A stretch of 64,000 nt of DNA, from positions 1,574,946 through 1,638,945 of the forward strand of contig NZ_KQ033912.1 of assembly GCF_000969835.1 (NCBI RefSeq), in the 5' to 3' direction. A program made the translations under genes and the position numbers. Under the pieces are notes generated by a model. The model was not told the origin of the DNA. It saw nothing but the letters and a program-made list of their open reading frames with translations, and ran no database searches. The DNA is from Parabacteroides goldsteinii DSM 19448 = WAL 12034. Lineage in GTDB: Bacteria > Bacteroidota > Bacteroidia > Bacteroidales > Tannerellaceae. Each line of letters opens with the position of its first letter. Position 1 is the stretch's first letter. Shown here piece by piece: positions 10,309-19,067 of the stretch.

Positions 10309-11841
10309 TTACAATGGCATATTGCCATGTTTTTTCGGCGGATTGCTCTGGCTTTTGTTCTTTGCCATCTCCAACGCCTGTATCAGCTTGAAACGAGTCT
10401 GCCGCGGCATGATAATCTCGTCGATAAATCCTTGCTCGGCAGCCCGGTAAGGATTAGAGAAGTTTTCCGCATATTCTTTCATTGCCTGCTCTTTCTCTTC
10501 CCCGGTTGCTTTTCTATATAAGATATTAACAGCCCCTTCTGCTCCCATAACGGCAATCTCCGCCATAGGGTAAGCCAGGTTAACATCGGCACCGGTCGGT
10601 TTGCTCGACATAACGATATAAGCACCGCCATAGGCTTTCCGGGTAATCAACGTGATTTTAGGCACGGTCGCTTCCGCATAAGCATAGACGATCTTCGCAC
10701 CGTGGCGGATAATACCGTCGTGCTCCTGGGTACATCCCGGAAGAAAACCGGGTACATCTTCAAAAGTAACCAGTGGAATATTGAAACAATCGCAAAAACG
10801 GATGAAACGAGCCGCCTTATCCGAAGCATCGATATCCAGCACACCTGCCAGGAATGCCGGCTGGTTGGCAACGATACCGACCGTACGTCCGCCTAAACGG
10901 GCAAAACCGACTACGATGTTTTTTGCAAAATGCGGCATTACCTCAAAGAAATAGTGATTATCCACCACCGGTTCAATAATATCTTTTATATCATAAGGAA
11001 TATTCGGATCATCCGGAATCACCTCCTGCAACGATTCTTCTTCGCGGCGGATATCATCCGTACAAGGAACAAGTGGGGCATCTTCCATATTATTGGCCGG
11101 AAGAAAACCGAGTAATTCGCGGATACTCATTAATGTTTCTTCTTCCGTATCACACATAAAATGAGTAACACCGCTCTTAGTACTATGTGTATAAGCACCA
11201 CCCAATTCTTCTTTTCCTACTTCTTCATGGGTAACCGCCTTGACCACGTCCGGACCGGTGATAAACATATGGCTTTTTTCTTTCACCATAAAAATAAAAT
11301 CGGTCAACGCAGGCGAATAGCAGGCTCCTCCGGCACAAGGTCCGAGGATCGCAGAAATCTGCGGAACCACTCCCGAGGCCATCGTATTCTGATAGAAAAT
11401 GGAAGCATATCCGGCCAGACTGCTGACCCCTTCCTGAATACGGGCACCACCCGAATCATTCAGGGCAATTACCGGCGCTCCGTTTTTCAATGCCAGTTGT
11501 TGCACCTTGACGATCTTCGCGGCATTCGTTCCGCTCAATGTTCCTCCGTAAGCGGTAAAGTCATAAGCATAGACAAACACTTGGCGTCCGTCTATCTTGC
11601 CATACCCCGAAACGATCCCGTCACCCGCTATTTTGTTCTTTTCCATACCGAAATTGGTACAACGGTGAACGACAAACTTATCCAGTTCGACAAATGTACC
11701 CTTATCCAGTAACATGTCAATACGTTCACGGGCAGTCATACGTCCGGCTTCATGCTGTTTCTCTATGCGTGCCATACCGCCTCCCAATGAAGCTGCCTTA
11801 TCCAGTTCTTCAAACGTTTTATATAAATGTTCTTTTCCCAT
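10309..11841 (-). CDS. Acyl-CoA carboxylase carboxyltransferase (propionyl-CoA carboxylase beta / methylmalonyl-CoA decarboxylase alpha type)
   Basis: This cytoplasmic enzyme moves the carboxyl group between carboxybiotin and an acyl-CoA. Its 510 residues form two crotonase-like halves. The N-terminal half has NDSGGARIQEGVSSLAGYA and ILGPCAGGACYSPALTDF; the C-terminal half has FVDVPGFLPG-like sequence (FEDVPGFLPGCTQEHDGIIR) and KAYGGAYIVMSSK. The length and motifs fit enzymes acting on propionyl-CoA/methylmalonyl-CoA. It is the last gene of the operon, 1 nt after the biotin carrier. With a biotin carboxylase in the same operon, ATP-driven carboxylation is more likely than sodium-pumping decarboxylation. 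Substrate not proven. Confidence 0.9.
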   Translation of the reverse strand: MGKEHLYKTFEELDKAASLGGGMARIEKQHEAGRMTARERIDMLLDKGTFVELDKFVVHRCTNFGMEKNKIAGDGIVSGYGKIDGRQVFVYAYDFTAYGGTLSGTNAAKIVKVQQLALKNGAPVIALNDSGGARIQEGVSSLAGYASIFYQNTMASGVVPQISAILGPCAGGACYSPALTDFIFMVKEKSHMFITGPDVVKAVTHEEVGKEELGGAYTHSTKSGVTHFMCDTEEETLMSIRELLGFLPANNMEDAPLVPCTDDIRREEESLQEVIPDDPNIPYDIKDIIEPVVDNHYFFEVMPHFAKNIVVGFARLGGRTVGIVANQPAFLAGVLDIDASDKAARFIRFCDCFNIPLVTFEDVPGFLPGCTQEHDGIIRHGAKIVYAYAEATVPKITLITRKAYGGAYIVMSSKPTGADVNLAYPMAEIAVMGAEGAVNILYRKATGEEKEQAMKEYAENFSNPYRAAEQGFIDEIIMPRQTRFKLIQALEMAKNKSQSNPPKKHGNMPL

Positions 11842-11842
11842 T

Positions 11843-12364
11843 TTAATCCTCTTTGTCTGTTATTATATCCAAAGTCAGAAGGACCTGGTTGCTCGTCACC
11901 GAATCCCCTTCTTTTACCTGTACATCGCGTACCGTGCAGGCCGAACTTACCTTATAATTACTCTGCATCTTCATTGCTTCGATCACTACGACAATATCGC
12001 CAGGTTCGAGACGGTCGCCTTTCTGAACAGCAACCTTCACCACCTTGCCGGGCATCGGAGAAATAATCTTATTGTCCTGCCGCTCTTCGCTATTCCTGCG
12101 CATACGCAAATATTTCACCTGCGTATCAACAATATCCACACCATAAGAGAGGAAATGGGTATTCACCGTATAGTTTTTACCACTTTCTCCGCGGATCAGT
12201 TCTGCATTATACGAAACACCGTTGTGCAAAATAGAACAGGCGCCATTTTCGGCCATTACGACATCGACTTCATAAAGGATACCGTCAATAGTCAACCGGA
12301 CTTTGTTCCCATCTTTACTGACCAACGAAACATCCGCAACTCTTTTTCCAATATGTATTTCCAT
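11843..12364 (-). CDS. Biotin carboxyl carrier protein
   Basis: This 173-residue protein carries the biotin that shuttles CO2 between the biotin carboxylase and the carboxyltransferase. Its C-terminal biotinyl domain has PMPGKVVKV and the biotinylation site VIEAMKMQS, with K132 as the modified lysine. The N-terminal 90 residues form a separate beta-rich domain that probably binds the partner subunits. It lies between the two enzyme genes, 1 nt from one and 37 nt from the other. Confidence 0.93.
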   Translation of the reverse strand: MEIHIGKRVADVSLVSKDGNKVRLTIDGILYEVDVVMAENGACSILHNGVSYNAELIRGESGKNYTVNTHFLSYGVDIVDTQVKYLRMRRNSEERQDNKIISPMPGKVVKVAVQKGDRLEPGDIVVVIEAMKMQSNYKVSSACTVRDVQVKEGDSVTSNQVLLTLDIITDKED

Positions 12365-12401
12365 AAATAATAATTATTCAATAGTGCTAATGTGCCGATT
12401 A

Positions 12402-13916
12402 TTAAATACGCAGGACTCCTTTTTGTAATCCGAATTCACGCCAGCGGCTGATCGGACGATTGTCGGAAGCCTGACCGGATCTGTTTTCCTCCAGATTGAC
12501 CAGATAATCTATATAGGCAGCGATCATAGCTATATTTTCAGTCTCTGTTCCACCCTCTTCTACGGGATGTTGCAATTGTCCGGCATTTTTTTCAATAAAA
12601 GAAGTATCATACTTTCCCTGCACAAAGTCGGATGTATCCATAATCCGACGTAAGTAACCGATATTCGTTTTCAACCCGGTAATCTTATACTCATGCAATA
12701 CCCGCCGCATGCGTTCGATCGCATATTGGCGCGTTGTCGCCCAAACGATCAGTTTTCCGATCATCGGGTCGTAATAAACCGGTATTTCATATCCTTCATA
12801 CACATAACTGTCTACACGGACACCGATGCCGTTCGGCTCTGTCAATTGTTTAATGACACCGGGAGAAGGCATAAAACCGGCTTCTGTATCTTCTGCACAG
12901 ATACGGCATTCAATGGCATGTCCGCGCTGGACGATCTCCTCCTGGCGGATATGGAGTGGTTCGTTGTTAGCCACCCGAATCTGTTCTTTTACCAGATCGA
13001 CGCCTAAAACTTCCTCGGTAATCGGATGCTCCACCTGGAGACGCGTATTCATTTCCAGAAAATAAAAATTCCGATGTTTGTCCACCAAAAACTCAATGGT
13101 ACCAGCACCGGAATAGTTGACAGCTTTTGCCGCAGCAACAGCCTTTTCACCCATATTTTTTCTTAACTCGGGAGTGATGAACGGAGACGGACTTTCCTCC
13201 ACGATTTTCTGATTACGGCGTTGAACGGAACATTCACGTTCGCAAAGATGGATTACATTCCCGTGATTGTCACCCAATACCTGAAATTCGATATGATGAG
13301 GTTCCTCTACGAATTTCTCCAGATAAACTGTGTCGTCACCAAAAGACGATAACGATTCCGAACGGGCAGAATGATAAGCCTCCACCATATCTTCTTCTTT
13401 ATAGATCAGTCGCATCCCTTTTCCTCCGCCTCCCATAGAGGCTTTCAGCATAACGGGGAAACCGATTTCCTTACATATCCGAACGGCTTCGGCAGCATCC
13501 AGCAACGGTTGTTGCGTTCCCGGAACAACCGGCACACCAGCCTCGATCATCCGCTTACGGGCTGATATCTTATCGCCCATCGCCTCCATCGTCTCAGCAG
13601 CCGGGCCAATAAAAATAATATTTTCCTCTTTACATCTGCGGGCAAAAGCTGCATTTTCCGAAAGGAAACCATAACCGGGATGAATGGCATCGGCTTTATG
13701 AATTTTTGCCGCTTGGATAATCTTTTCAATATCCAGATAACTATCTTTTGATGCAGCAGGCCCTATCAGGCAGGCCTCATCAGCATAAAGTACATGTCGT
13801 GCTGCCCGGTCGGCTTCCGAAAAAACAGCCACAGACTGTATTCCCATCTCCCGGCAGGAATGCATCACACGTACGGCGATCTCGCCACGGTTTGCAATTA
13901 ATATCTTCCGTATCAT
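12402..13916 (-). CDS. Biotin carboxylase subunit of the acyl-CoA carboxylase
   Basis: It carboxylates biotin on the carrier protein using ATP and bicarbonate. Its 504 residues have the start MIRKILIANRGEIAVRVMHS, the HPGYGFLSEN motif, the ATP-grasp glycine loop KASMGGGGKGMRLI, and the catalytic region FLEMNTRLQVEHPITEEVLG. About 50 residues extend beyond the core, probably for subunit contact. It starts 1 nt after the stop of the small Cys-rich gene, so coupled translation is likely. It closely resembles AccC, but the operon context points to a dedicated acyl-CoA carboxylase. Confidence 0.93.
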   Translation of the reverse strand: MIRKILIANRGEIAVRVMHSCREMGIQSVAVFSEADRAARHVLYADEACLIGPAASKDSYLDIEKIIQAAKIHKADAIHPGYGFLSENAAFARRCKEENIIFIGPAAETMEAMGDKISARKRMIEAGVPVVPGTQQPLLDAAEAVRICKEIGFPVMLKASMGGGGKGMRLIYKEEDMVEAYHSARSESLSSFGDDTVYLEKFVEEPHHIEFQVLGDNHGNVIHLCERECSVQRRNQKIVEESPSPFITPELRKNMGEKAVAAAKAVNYSGAGTIEFLVDKHRNFYFLEMNTRLQVEHPITEEVLGVDLVKEQIRVANNEPLHIRQEEIVQRGHAIECRICAEDTEAGFMPSPGVIKQLTEPNGIGVRVDSYVYEGYEIPVYYDPMIGKLIVWATTRQYAIERMRRVLHEYKITGLKTNIGYLRRIMDTSDFVQGKYDTSFIEKNAGQLQHPVEEGGTETENIAMIAAYIDYLVNLEENRSGQASDNRPISRWREFGLQKGVLRI

Positions 13917-13917
13917 A

Positions 13918-14133
13918 TCAATGCTTTAAATGTTTATAACGGGGATTCACCTCACAGGCATAGAAATATTTCTTGATCTCATTCAAACAGGAGTTGCACA
14001 AACATCCCGGATAATGGACCTTCACATAAGCAAGCTGGAGTTCATCCAATTTCACAGGCACACAATGACAGGCGGATATATCATCTACCCGACAAACAAA
14101 AGAGTCCCCACAACGCGGACAATCTTTCTCCAT
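13918..14133 (-). CDS. Small cysteine-rich protein (Cys_rich_CWC-like), first gene of the carboxylase operon
   Basis: The 71 residues have Cys pairs typical of a zinc- or metal-binding fold: CPRCGDSFVC near the start, CHC in the middle, and CLCNSC plus YAC near the end. ATG 14133 is chosen because the longer open frame would run back into the riboswitch. It is the first gene after the cobalamin riboswitch and ends 1 nt before the biotin carboxylase. Its role is unknown. A truncated copy of its first 14 codons stands before the permease gene. Confidence 0.8.
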   Translation of the reverse strand: MEKDCPRCGDSFVCRVDDISACHCVPVKLDELQLAYVKVHYPGCLCNSCLNEIKKYFYACEVNPRYKHLKH

Positions 14134-14209
14134 AAATCTGATAAATTTAGAATAAACAATCATTTCGAACCCGTATCCTAACCCACGAGGATATGAGCCT
14201 TTAACGAAC

Positions 14210-14373
14210 GGCAGGTCTTCTGACTGACTCCCATCCTGAAGCCTTCCCGACACATGTCAGTGGCATAAGTTGTTTTCAGAATGTTATTAGAGCTTCACAG
14301 CAGCGGGACTGTCCGGGATTTACACCCGATTCCCTTTTAATCTGTATTTCCAGAATCAAAAATACAGAACCAT
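14210..14373 (-). ncRNA. Cobalamin riboswitch upstream of the carboxylase operon (third)
   Basis: It has the same conserved blocks as the riboswitch at 9974-10137, nearly base for base from the B12 box to GGGAATCGGGTGTAAATCCC. A hairpin TATCCT/AGGATA with loop CGTGGGTT follows at 14174-14193. The stem differs from the other copy but still pairs, while the loop is unchanged. Confidence 0.95.
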
Positions 14374-14380
14374 TTCGGTG

Positions 14381-14388
14381 CAAAACTA
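14381..14388 (-). promoter_or_regulatory. Promoter -7 element of the carboxylase operon
   Basis: The minus strand reads TAGTTTTG, a full TAnnTTTG match right before the riboswitch. Confidence 0.55.
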
Positions 14389-14430
14389 CAAAAATAAAAG
14401 ACAAAACAATGATATAAAATAAGTTTTTTA

Positions 14431-14438
14431 TACTTTTG
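14431..14438 (+). promoter_or_regulatory. Promoter -7 element of the thrE-like operon
   Basis: TACTTTTG is a full TAnnTTTG match, divergent from the carboxylase promoter and 89 nt before the first gene. At the matching place in the copied block near 10.2 kb the sequence reads AACTTTTA, so the element is lost there. Confidence 0.5.
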
Positions 14439-14526
14439 CGCCCCGGTTTAGGTTTATCGCCCGTTTTTCAGCCAGCAAAAAGAAACATTCCGGAATAGAA
14501 TCCGGTTCATATATAAAAAGTACGAC

Positions 14527-15294
14527 ATGAGTAGAAATGAATCTTTGCTACCCGTAGCCAAATTCATCGCAGAGTACTCCGCCCATATGATGGGATGCGG
14601 GGTACACACATCCCGGGTAGTCCGGAGTTCCAAACGAATAGGAGAAGCATATGGCGCTGATGTTAAAATCAGCATTTTTCAGAAAAATATTATTCTGACG
14701 ATCTCCGACAATGATACGAAAGAAACATACAGCGAGGTGATCGATATCCCCGCCCTTCCGATAAGTTTCGAGAAGAACGCCAAACTGAGCGCTCTGAGTT
14801 GGGAAACGTATGACAAACATTTGTCGCTGGAAGAATTAAAAGATAAATATGAGGAGATTATCGCCAGCCCGCACATCGATCCGCTTTTCGTTCTGATACT
14901 GGTAGGTTTTGCCAATGCCTCTTTCTGCCGCCTGTTCGGGGGAGATATTACTTCGATGGGGATTGTCTTTTCTGCGACTATCACCGGTTTTTTCCTGAAA
15001 CAACAGATGCAGATACGGAAATTCAATCATTACATAATCTTCGTGGTATCGGCCTTTATTGCATCGCTTTGTGCCTCTACAGCGTTGATATTCGACACGA
15101 CCTCGGACATTGCACTGGCAACGAGCGTCCTGTTCCTGATACCGGGCGTACCGCTGATCAATGGGGTCATCGATATTGTCGAAGGGTATATACTGACCGG
15201 TTTTGCCCGGCTGGTCAATGCACTGATGCTGATTATCTGTATCGCGATCGGGCTTTCTTTCACATTAATGATGGTAAAAAATAATTTGATATGA
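14527..15294 (+). CDS. Threonine/serine exporter ThrE-type, N-terminal half (DUF1212)
   Basis: This 255-residue inner-membrane protein begins with a conserved soluble part (FIAEYSAHMMGCGVHTSRVVRSSKRIGEAYG), the signature of the ThrE N-terminal domain. About five hydrophobic helices follow from residue 115. In ThrE this half and the next one form a single polypeptide that exports threonine and serine; here they are split into two genes that overlap by 4 nt (ATGA). Substrate not proven. Confidence 0.88.
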   Translation: MSRNESLLPVAKFIAEYSAHMMGCGVHTSRVVRSSKRIGEAYGADVKISIFQKNIILTISDNDTKETYSEVIDIPALPISFEKNAKLSALSWETYDKHLSLEELKDKYEEIIASPHIDPLFVLILVGFANASFCRLFGGDITSMGIVFSATITGFFLKQQMQIRKFNHYIIFVVSAFIASLCASTALIFDTTSDIALATSVLFLIPGVPLINGVIDIVEGYILTGFARLVNALMLIICIAIGLSFTLMMVKNNLI

Positions 15295-15779
15295 TAGTAT
15301 TGGATATTCTTTTAGACGGACTTTTTGCAGCCATTGCAGGTATTGGTTTCGGTGCGATTTCCGACCCACCTATGCGGGCGTTTCCTTACATTGCCTTGCT
15401 GGCTGCCGTAGGCCATGCCTGCCGATTCTGCCTGATGACTTTCTTTGGTGTGGATATCGCCACCGCCTCCCTGTTCGGGGCATTGGTGATCGGATTCGGT
15501 AGTTTGTGGCTGGGAGGCAGGATTTACTGCCCGATGACAGTGCTTTATATCCCGGCTTTATTGCCGATGATCCCAGGCAAATTTGCCTACAACATGGTTT
15601 TCTCGCTGATCATGTTCCTCCAGACGATGGACGAACCGGTACAGAAAGCGAAATATATTGAAATGTTCATGTCGAACGGTTTCGTTACCTTCACCGCGAT
15701 CTTCATGCTGACGGTCGGTGCGACACTGCCGATCTTCCTCCTGCCGGGTAAGGCTTTTTCATTAACACGACGCAAATAA
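15291..15779 (+). CDS. Threonine/serine exporter ThrE-type, C-terminal half (DUF3815)
   Basis: This protein of 162 residues has about four to five membrane helices and the pattern GFGAISDPPMRAFPYIALLAAVGHA near its start. This matches the second half of ThrE-type exporters. It is translationally coupled to the preceding gene through an ATGA overlap and must work with it in one membrane complex. Confidence 0.87.
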   Translation: MIVLDILLDGLFAAIAGIGFGAISDPPMRAFPYIALLAAVGHACRFCLMTFFGVDIATASLFGALVIGFGSLWLGGRIYCPMTVLYIPALLPMIPGKFAYNMVFSLIMFLQTMDEPVQKAKYIEMFMSNGFVTFTAIFMLTVGATLPIFLLPGKAFSLTRRK

Positions 15780-15803
15780 AATCATCAGCATACGAATAAC
15801 TCT

Positions 15804-16532
15804 ATGGAAATTTTCTGGAAAACGATAGGACTCTACAATGCAGCAACCTGGGAATGGCAACTGGGAATTATCCTGATCGGGATAATATTGACCGTCCTGC
15901 TGACCCGCAACCCTCAGCCGTGGGTAAAGAACGGAATGAAAATCTATCTGATTGCCGTCTATCTGTGGATATCGGTCATCTACTACTACATCTACTGTGC
16001 CGAGCGCAGCTACAACGAAGTGATGGCCTTATTCTGGGCGATCATGGCGATACTATGGGGGTGGGATGCCTTGTCAGGATACACCACTTTCGAACGTACC
16101 CGCAAATATGACTGGTTGGCGTACTTCCTGTTTGCCATGCCGTTTATCTATCCGCTGATATCGATGGCACGGGGACTGACTTTCCCGGAAATAACTTCGC
16201 CGGTCATGCCTTGTTCGGTCGTTGTTTTCACCATCGGACTCCTGTTGTTCTTCTCTAAGAATATCAACATGTTCATAGTCCTGTTTCTGACACACTGGTC
16301 GCTGATCGGCTTGTCGAAAACATATTACTTCAATATCCCGGAAGATTTCCTGCTGGCCAGTGCTTCCGTCCCGGCGTTATATCTTTTCTTCAAAGAATAT
16401 TTCGCCAACAACCTGCACACCGGCTCGAAGCCGAATGCGAAATATGTAAACTTATTACTTATCCTGGTCTGCGTTGCCATTGGGATATTACTGACGACAA
16501 CCATGTTTATCGAATTACTGAAAGACAAATAG
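15804..16532 (+). CDS. Multi-pass membrane protein (DUF6064-like)
   Basis: The 242-residue protein has about seven hydrophobic segments with short polar loops and no signal peptide. The beginning (WKTIGLYNAATWEWQLGIILIGI) resembles DUF6064 proteins as I remember them. It follows the ThrE pair by 24 nt and precedes a strong terminator, so it is probably in the same transcript. No function can be given. Confidence 0.7.
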   Translation: MEIFWKTIGLYNAATWEWQLGIILIGIILTVLLTRNPQPWVKNGMKIYLIAVYLWISVIYYYIYCAERSYNEVMALFWAIMAILWGWDALSGYTTFERTRKYDWLAYFLFAMPFIYPLISMARGLTFPEITSPVMPCSVVVFTIGLLLFFSKNINMFIVLFLTHWSLIGLSKTYYFNIPEDFLLASASVPALYLFFKEYFANNLHTGSKPNAKYVNLLLILVCVAIGILLTTTMFIELLKDK

Positions 16533-16575
16533 CAATCCGAATAAGCAATTATAGATATTTCGTACTATCGACAGA

Positions 16576-16617
16576 CAGGGCGATTGACCGGAATCGCCCC
16601 TGTTTTCTCTGTTTTTC
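16576..16617 (+). terminator. Rho-independent terminator
   Basis: CAGGGCGATT pairs with AATCGCCC(C)TG around a 6-nt loop, followed by T-rich sequence (TTTTCTCTGTTTTTC). It closes the thrE-like operon. Confidence 0.85.
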
Positions 16618-16676
16618 TGCATAAACAATTGATACCTTTCACATTATACCCTATTATCACCAAGCAGCCTTTTTTG

Positions 16677-16778
16677 GGAAAACTTTTTATCATCAAAATC
16701 TTCAAAGTTTTCCGTTTTCACAAATAACATATATGACTATCAACCATTTGACATAATTTAACCCGTTAAAAGTTTTCC
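16677..16778 (+). promoter_or_regulatory. Repeated AAAGTTTTCC boxes upstream of nrdD
   Basis: The 10-mer AAAGTTTTCC occurs at 16704-16713 and 16769-16778, and its reverse complement GGAAAACTTT at 16677-16686. All lie within 175 nt of the nrdD start. They do not resemble the known NrdR box. A regulator of the anaerobic reductase may bind here. Confidence 0.4.
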
Positions 16779-16806
16779 AAAAAGAAAACTATATAACAAT
16801 TGAGTA

Positions 16807-16814
16807 TACCTTTG
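16807..16814 (+). promoter_or_regulatory. Promoter -7 element of nrdDG
   Basis: TACCTTTG is a full TAnnTTTG match, 37 nt before the nrdD start codon. Confidence 0.6.
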
Positions 16815-16850
16815 CAGGAGAATAAAAAGTAATACACCAATACAATTATC

Positions 16851-19058
16851 ATGATTCAGACAGTTATCAAAAGGGATGGACGTATCGTCGGATTTAATGA
16901 GGAAAAAATAGTAACGGCGATCCGTAAAGCGATGCTGCATACGGAAAATGGAGAAGATTTGCAGTTGATCCGCCAGATCACGGATCATATTTCATTCAAA
17001 GGAGAACCGCAAATGACAGTCGAAGCGATTCAGGACGCTGTCGAACTGGAACTAATGAACAGTAGCCGCAAGGATGTGGCTCAGAAATACATTGCCTACC
17101 GCAATCAGCGCAGTGTTGCCCGTAAAGCAAAAACCCGCGATATGTTCCTGGAAATCATCAATATCAAGTCGAACGACATTACCCGCGAAAATGCAAATAT
17201 GAACGCAGATACCCCCGCAGGTATGATGATGAAATTTTCCAGTGAGACAACCAAACCGTTCGTTGACGATTACCTGTTGAGCGAAGAGGTAAAAGAGGCA
17301 GTTGCCAACAATTACCTGCATATTCATGATAAAGATTATTACCCGACCAAGAGCCTGACTTGCGTACAGCATCCGCTGGACCGCATCCTTAAATATGGAT
17401 TCTCGGCCGGACACGGCGAATCGCGCCCCGCCAAACGTATCGAAACGGCAAGTATCTTGGGATGTATCTCTTTAGAAACTGCACAAAATGAGATGCATGG
17501 CGGACAGGCGATCCCGGCTTTCGATTTTTACCTGGCACCTTATGTGCGTAACAGCTATATCGAAGAAGTCAAAAATCTGGAAGACCTGAATGGCGTAGAC
17601 TATTCACACCTTTATAATAAAGAAATAGACGATTATGTAACCCGTCCGCTGGATGGCCTGACCGGAGACAAACGGCTCGTACAGCACGCTATCAATAAAA
17701 CCGTCAGCCGCGTTCATCAGTCCATGGAGGCTTTCATCCACAACATGAACACGATCCATTCACGCGGTGGTAACCAGGTGGTATTCAGCTCCATCAACTA
17801 CGGAACGGATACGTCCGCCGAAGGCCGCTGCATTATCCGTGAATTGCTGAAAAGCACATATCGGGGTGTCGGCAACGGTGAAACCGCCATTTTCCCGATC
17901 CAGATATGGAAAAAGAAACGGGGCGTAAGTTATCTGCCGGAAGACCGGAACTATGACCTGTATGAACTGGCCTGCAAAGTGACAGCCCGCCGCTTCTTCC
18001 CGAACTTCCTGAACCTGGATGCCACATTCAACCAGCATGAAGACTGGAAAGCCGACGATCCCGAACGTTACAAATACGAAGTGGCAACCATGGGATGCCG
18101 TACCCGCGTATTCGAAAACCGTTTCGGACCGAAAACATCTATCGGACGCGGCAACCTGTCGTTCTCGACGATCAACATCGTACGCCTGGCAATCGAATGC
18201 ATGGACATTGAAAATAAGGAAGAGCGGATTGCCCGTTTCTTCGCAAAGCTGGATGAAATGCTGGAAACCACGGCCCTTCAACTTCATGAACGTATGGAAT
18301 TCCAAAAAACGGCTTATGCCAAACAGTTCCCACTACTGATGTCCTCTTTATGGCTGGGCAGCGAGAAACTGAAACCGACCGATACAATTGCCCCGGTCAT
18401 CAACCAGGGCACACTAGGAATCGGATTCATCGGACTGGCAGAATGCCTGGTTGCCCTGACCGGCAAACATCACGGCGAAGACGCAGCCTCACAGGAACTG
18501 GGATTACGGATCGTGACTTATATGCGTGACCGTGTAAACCAGTTCTCGGAACGTTATCAGCATAATTACAGTGTACTGGCAACTCCGGCAGAAGGACTTT
18601 CCGGTAAGTTTACCGCTAGAGACCGCAAGAAATTCGGTCCGTTACCCGGTATTACCGACCGCGATTATTACACGAATTCCAACCATGTCCCGGTATATTA
18701 CAAATGCAGCGCCCGCCATAAAGCAGAAGTAGAAGCCCCTTACCACGCACTGACAGGCGGCGGCCATATCTTCTATGTGGAAATAGACGGCGACGCCACC
18801 CACAACCCGGAAGTGATCATGAAGGTGGTCGACATGATGGATAAATACAATATCGGCTATGGCTCGGTAAACCATAACCGCAACCGCTGTCTGGATTGTG
18901 GCTACGAAAACGCAGCAAATCATTTGGACGAATGCCCCAAATGCGGCAGCAAACATCTGGACAAGCTACAACGCATCACCGGTTATCTGGTAGGTACAAC
19001 CGACCGCTGGAACAATGCCAAGTTAGCTGAGTTGAATGACAGAATTATTCATAATTAG
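16851..19058 (+). CDS. nrdD: Anaerobic (class III) ribonucleoside-triphosphate reductase
   Basis: It makes deoxyribonucleotides from ribonucleoside triphosphates without oxygen. An ATP-cone regulatory domain occupies roughly residues 1-95 (VIKRDGRIVGFNEEKIVTAI). The catalytic barrel follows, then a C-terminal zinc site formed by C680, C683, C695 and C698, and the glycyl-radical loop RITGYLVGTTDRW with G711 as the likely radical site. The length of 735 residues is normal. The activase NrdG is encoded 9 nt downstream. Confidence 0.97.
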   Translation: MIQTVIKRDGRIVGFNEEKIVTAIRKAMLHTENGEDLQLIRQITDHISFKGEPQMTVEAIQDAVELELMNSSRKDVAQKYIAYRNQRSVARKAKTRDMFLEIINIKSNDITRENANMNADTPAGMMMKFSSETTKPFVDDYLLSEEVKEAVANNYLHIHDKDYYPTKSLTCVQHPLDRILKYGFSAGHGESRPAKRIETASILGCISLETAQNEMHGGQAIPAFDFYLAPYVRNSYIEEVKNLEDLNGVDYSHLYNKEIDDYVTRPLDGLTGDKRLVQHAINKTVSRVHQSMEAFIHNMNTIHSRGGNQVVFSSINYGTDTSAEGRCIIRELLKSTYRGVGNGETAIFPIQIWKKKRGVSYLPEDRNYDLYELACKVTARRFFPNFLNLDATFNQHEDWKADDPERYKYEVATMGCRTRVFENRFGPKTSIGRGNLSFSTINIVRLAIECMDIENKEERIARFFAKLDEMLETTALQLHERMEFQKTAYAKQFPLLMSSLWLGSEKLKPTDTIAPVINQGTLGIGFIGLAECLVALTGKHHGEDAASQELGLRIVTYMRDRVNQFSERYQHNYSVLATPAEGLSGKFTARDRKKFGPLPGITDRDYYTNSNHVPVYYKCSARHKAEVEAPYHALTGGGHIFYVEIDGDATHNPEVIMKVVDMMDKYNIGYGSVNHNRNRCLDCGYENAANHLDECPKCGSKHLDKLQRITGYLVGTTDRWNNAKLAELNDRIIHN

Positions 19059-19067
19059 AAAAATACG

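Noticed and set aside
14134..14253. Longer start for the Cys-rich protein, reaching into the riboswitch
   Set aside because: The extension translates the aptamer; the conserved MEKxCxRCG start and the matching leader copy favour ATG 14133.
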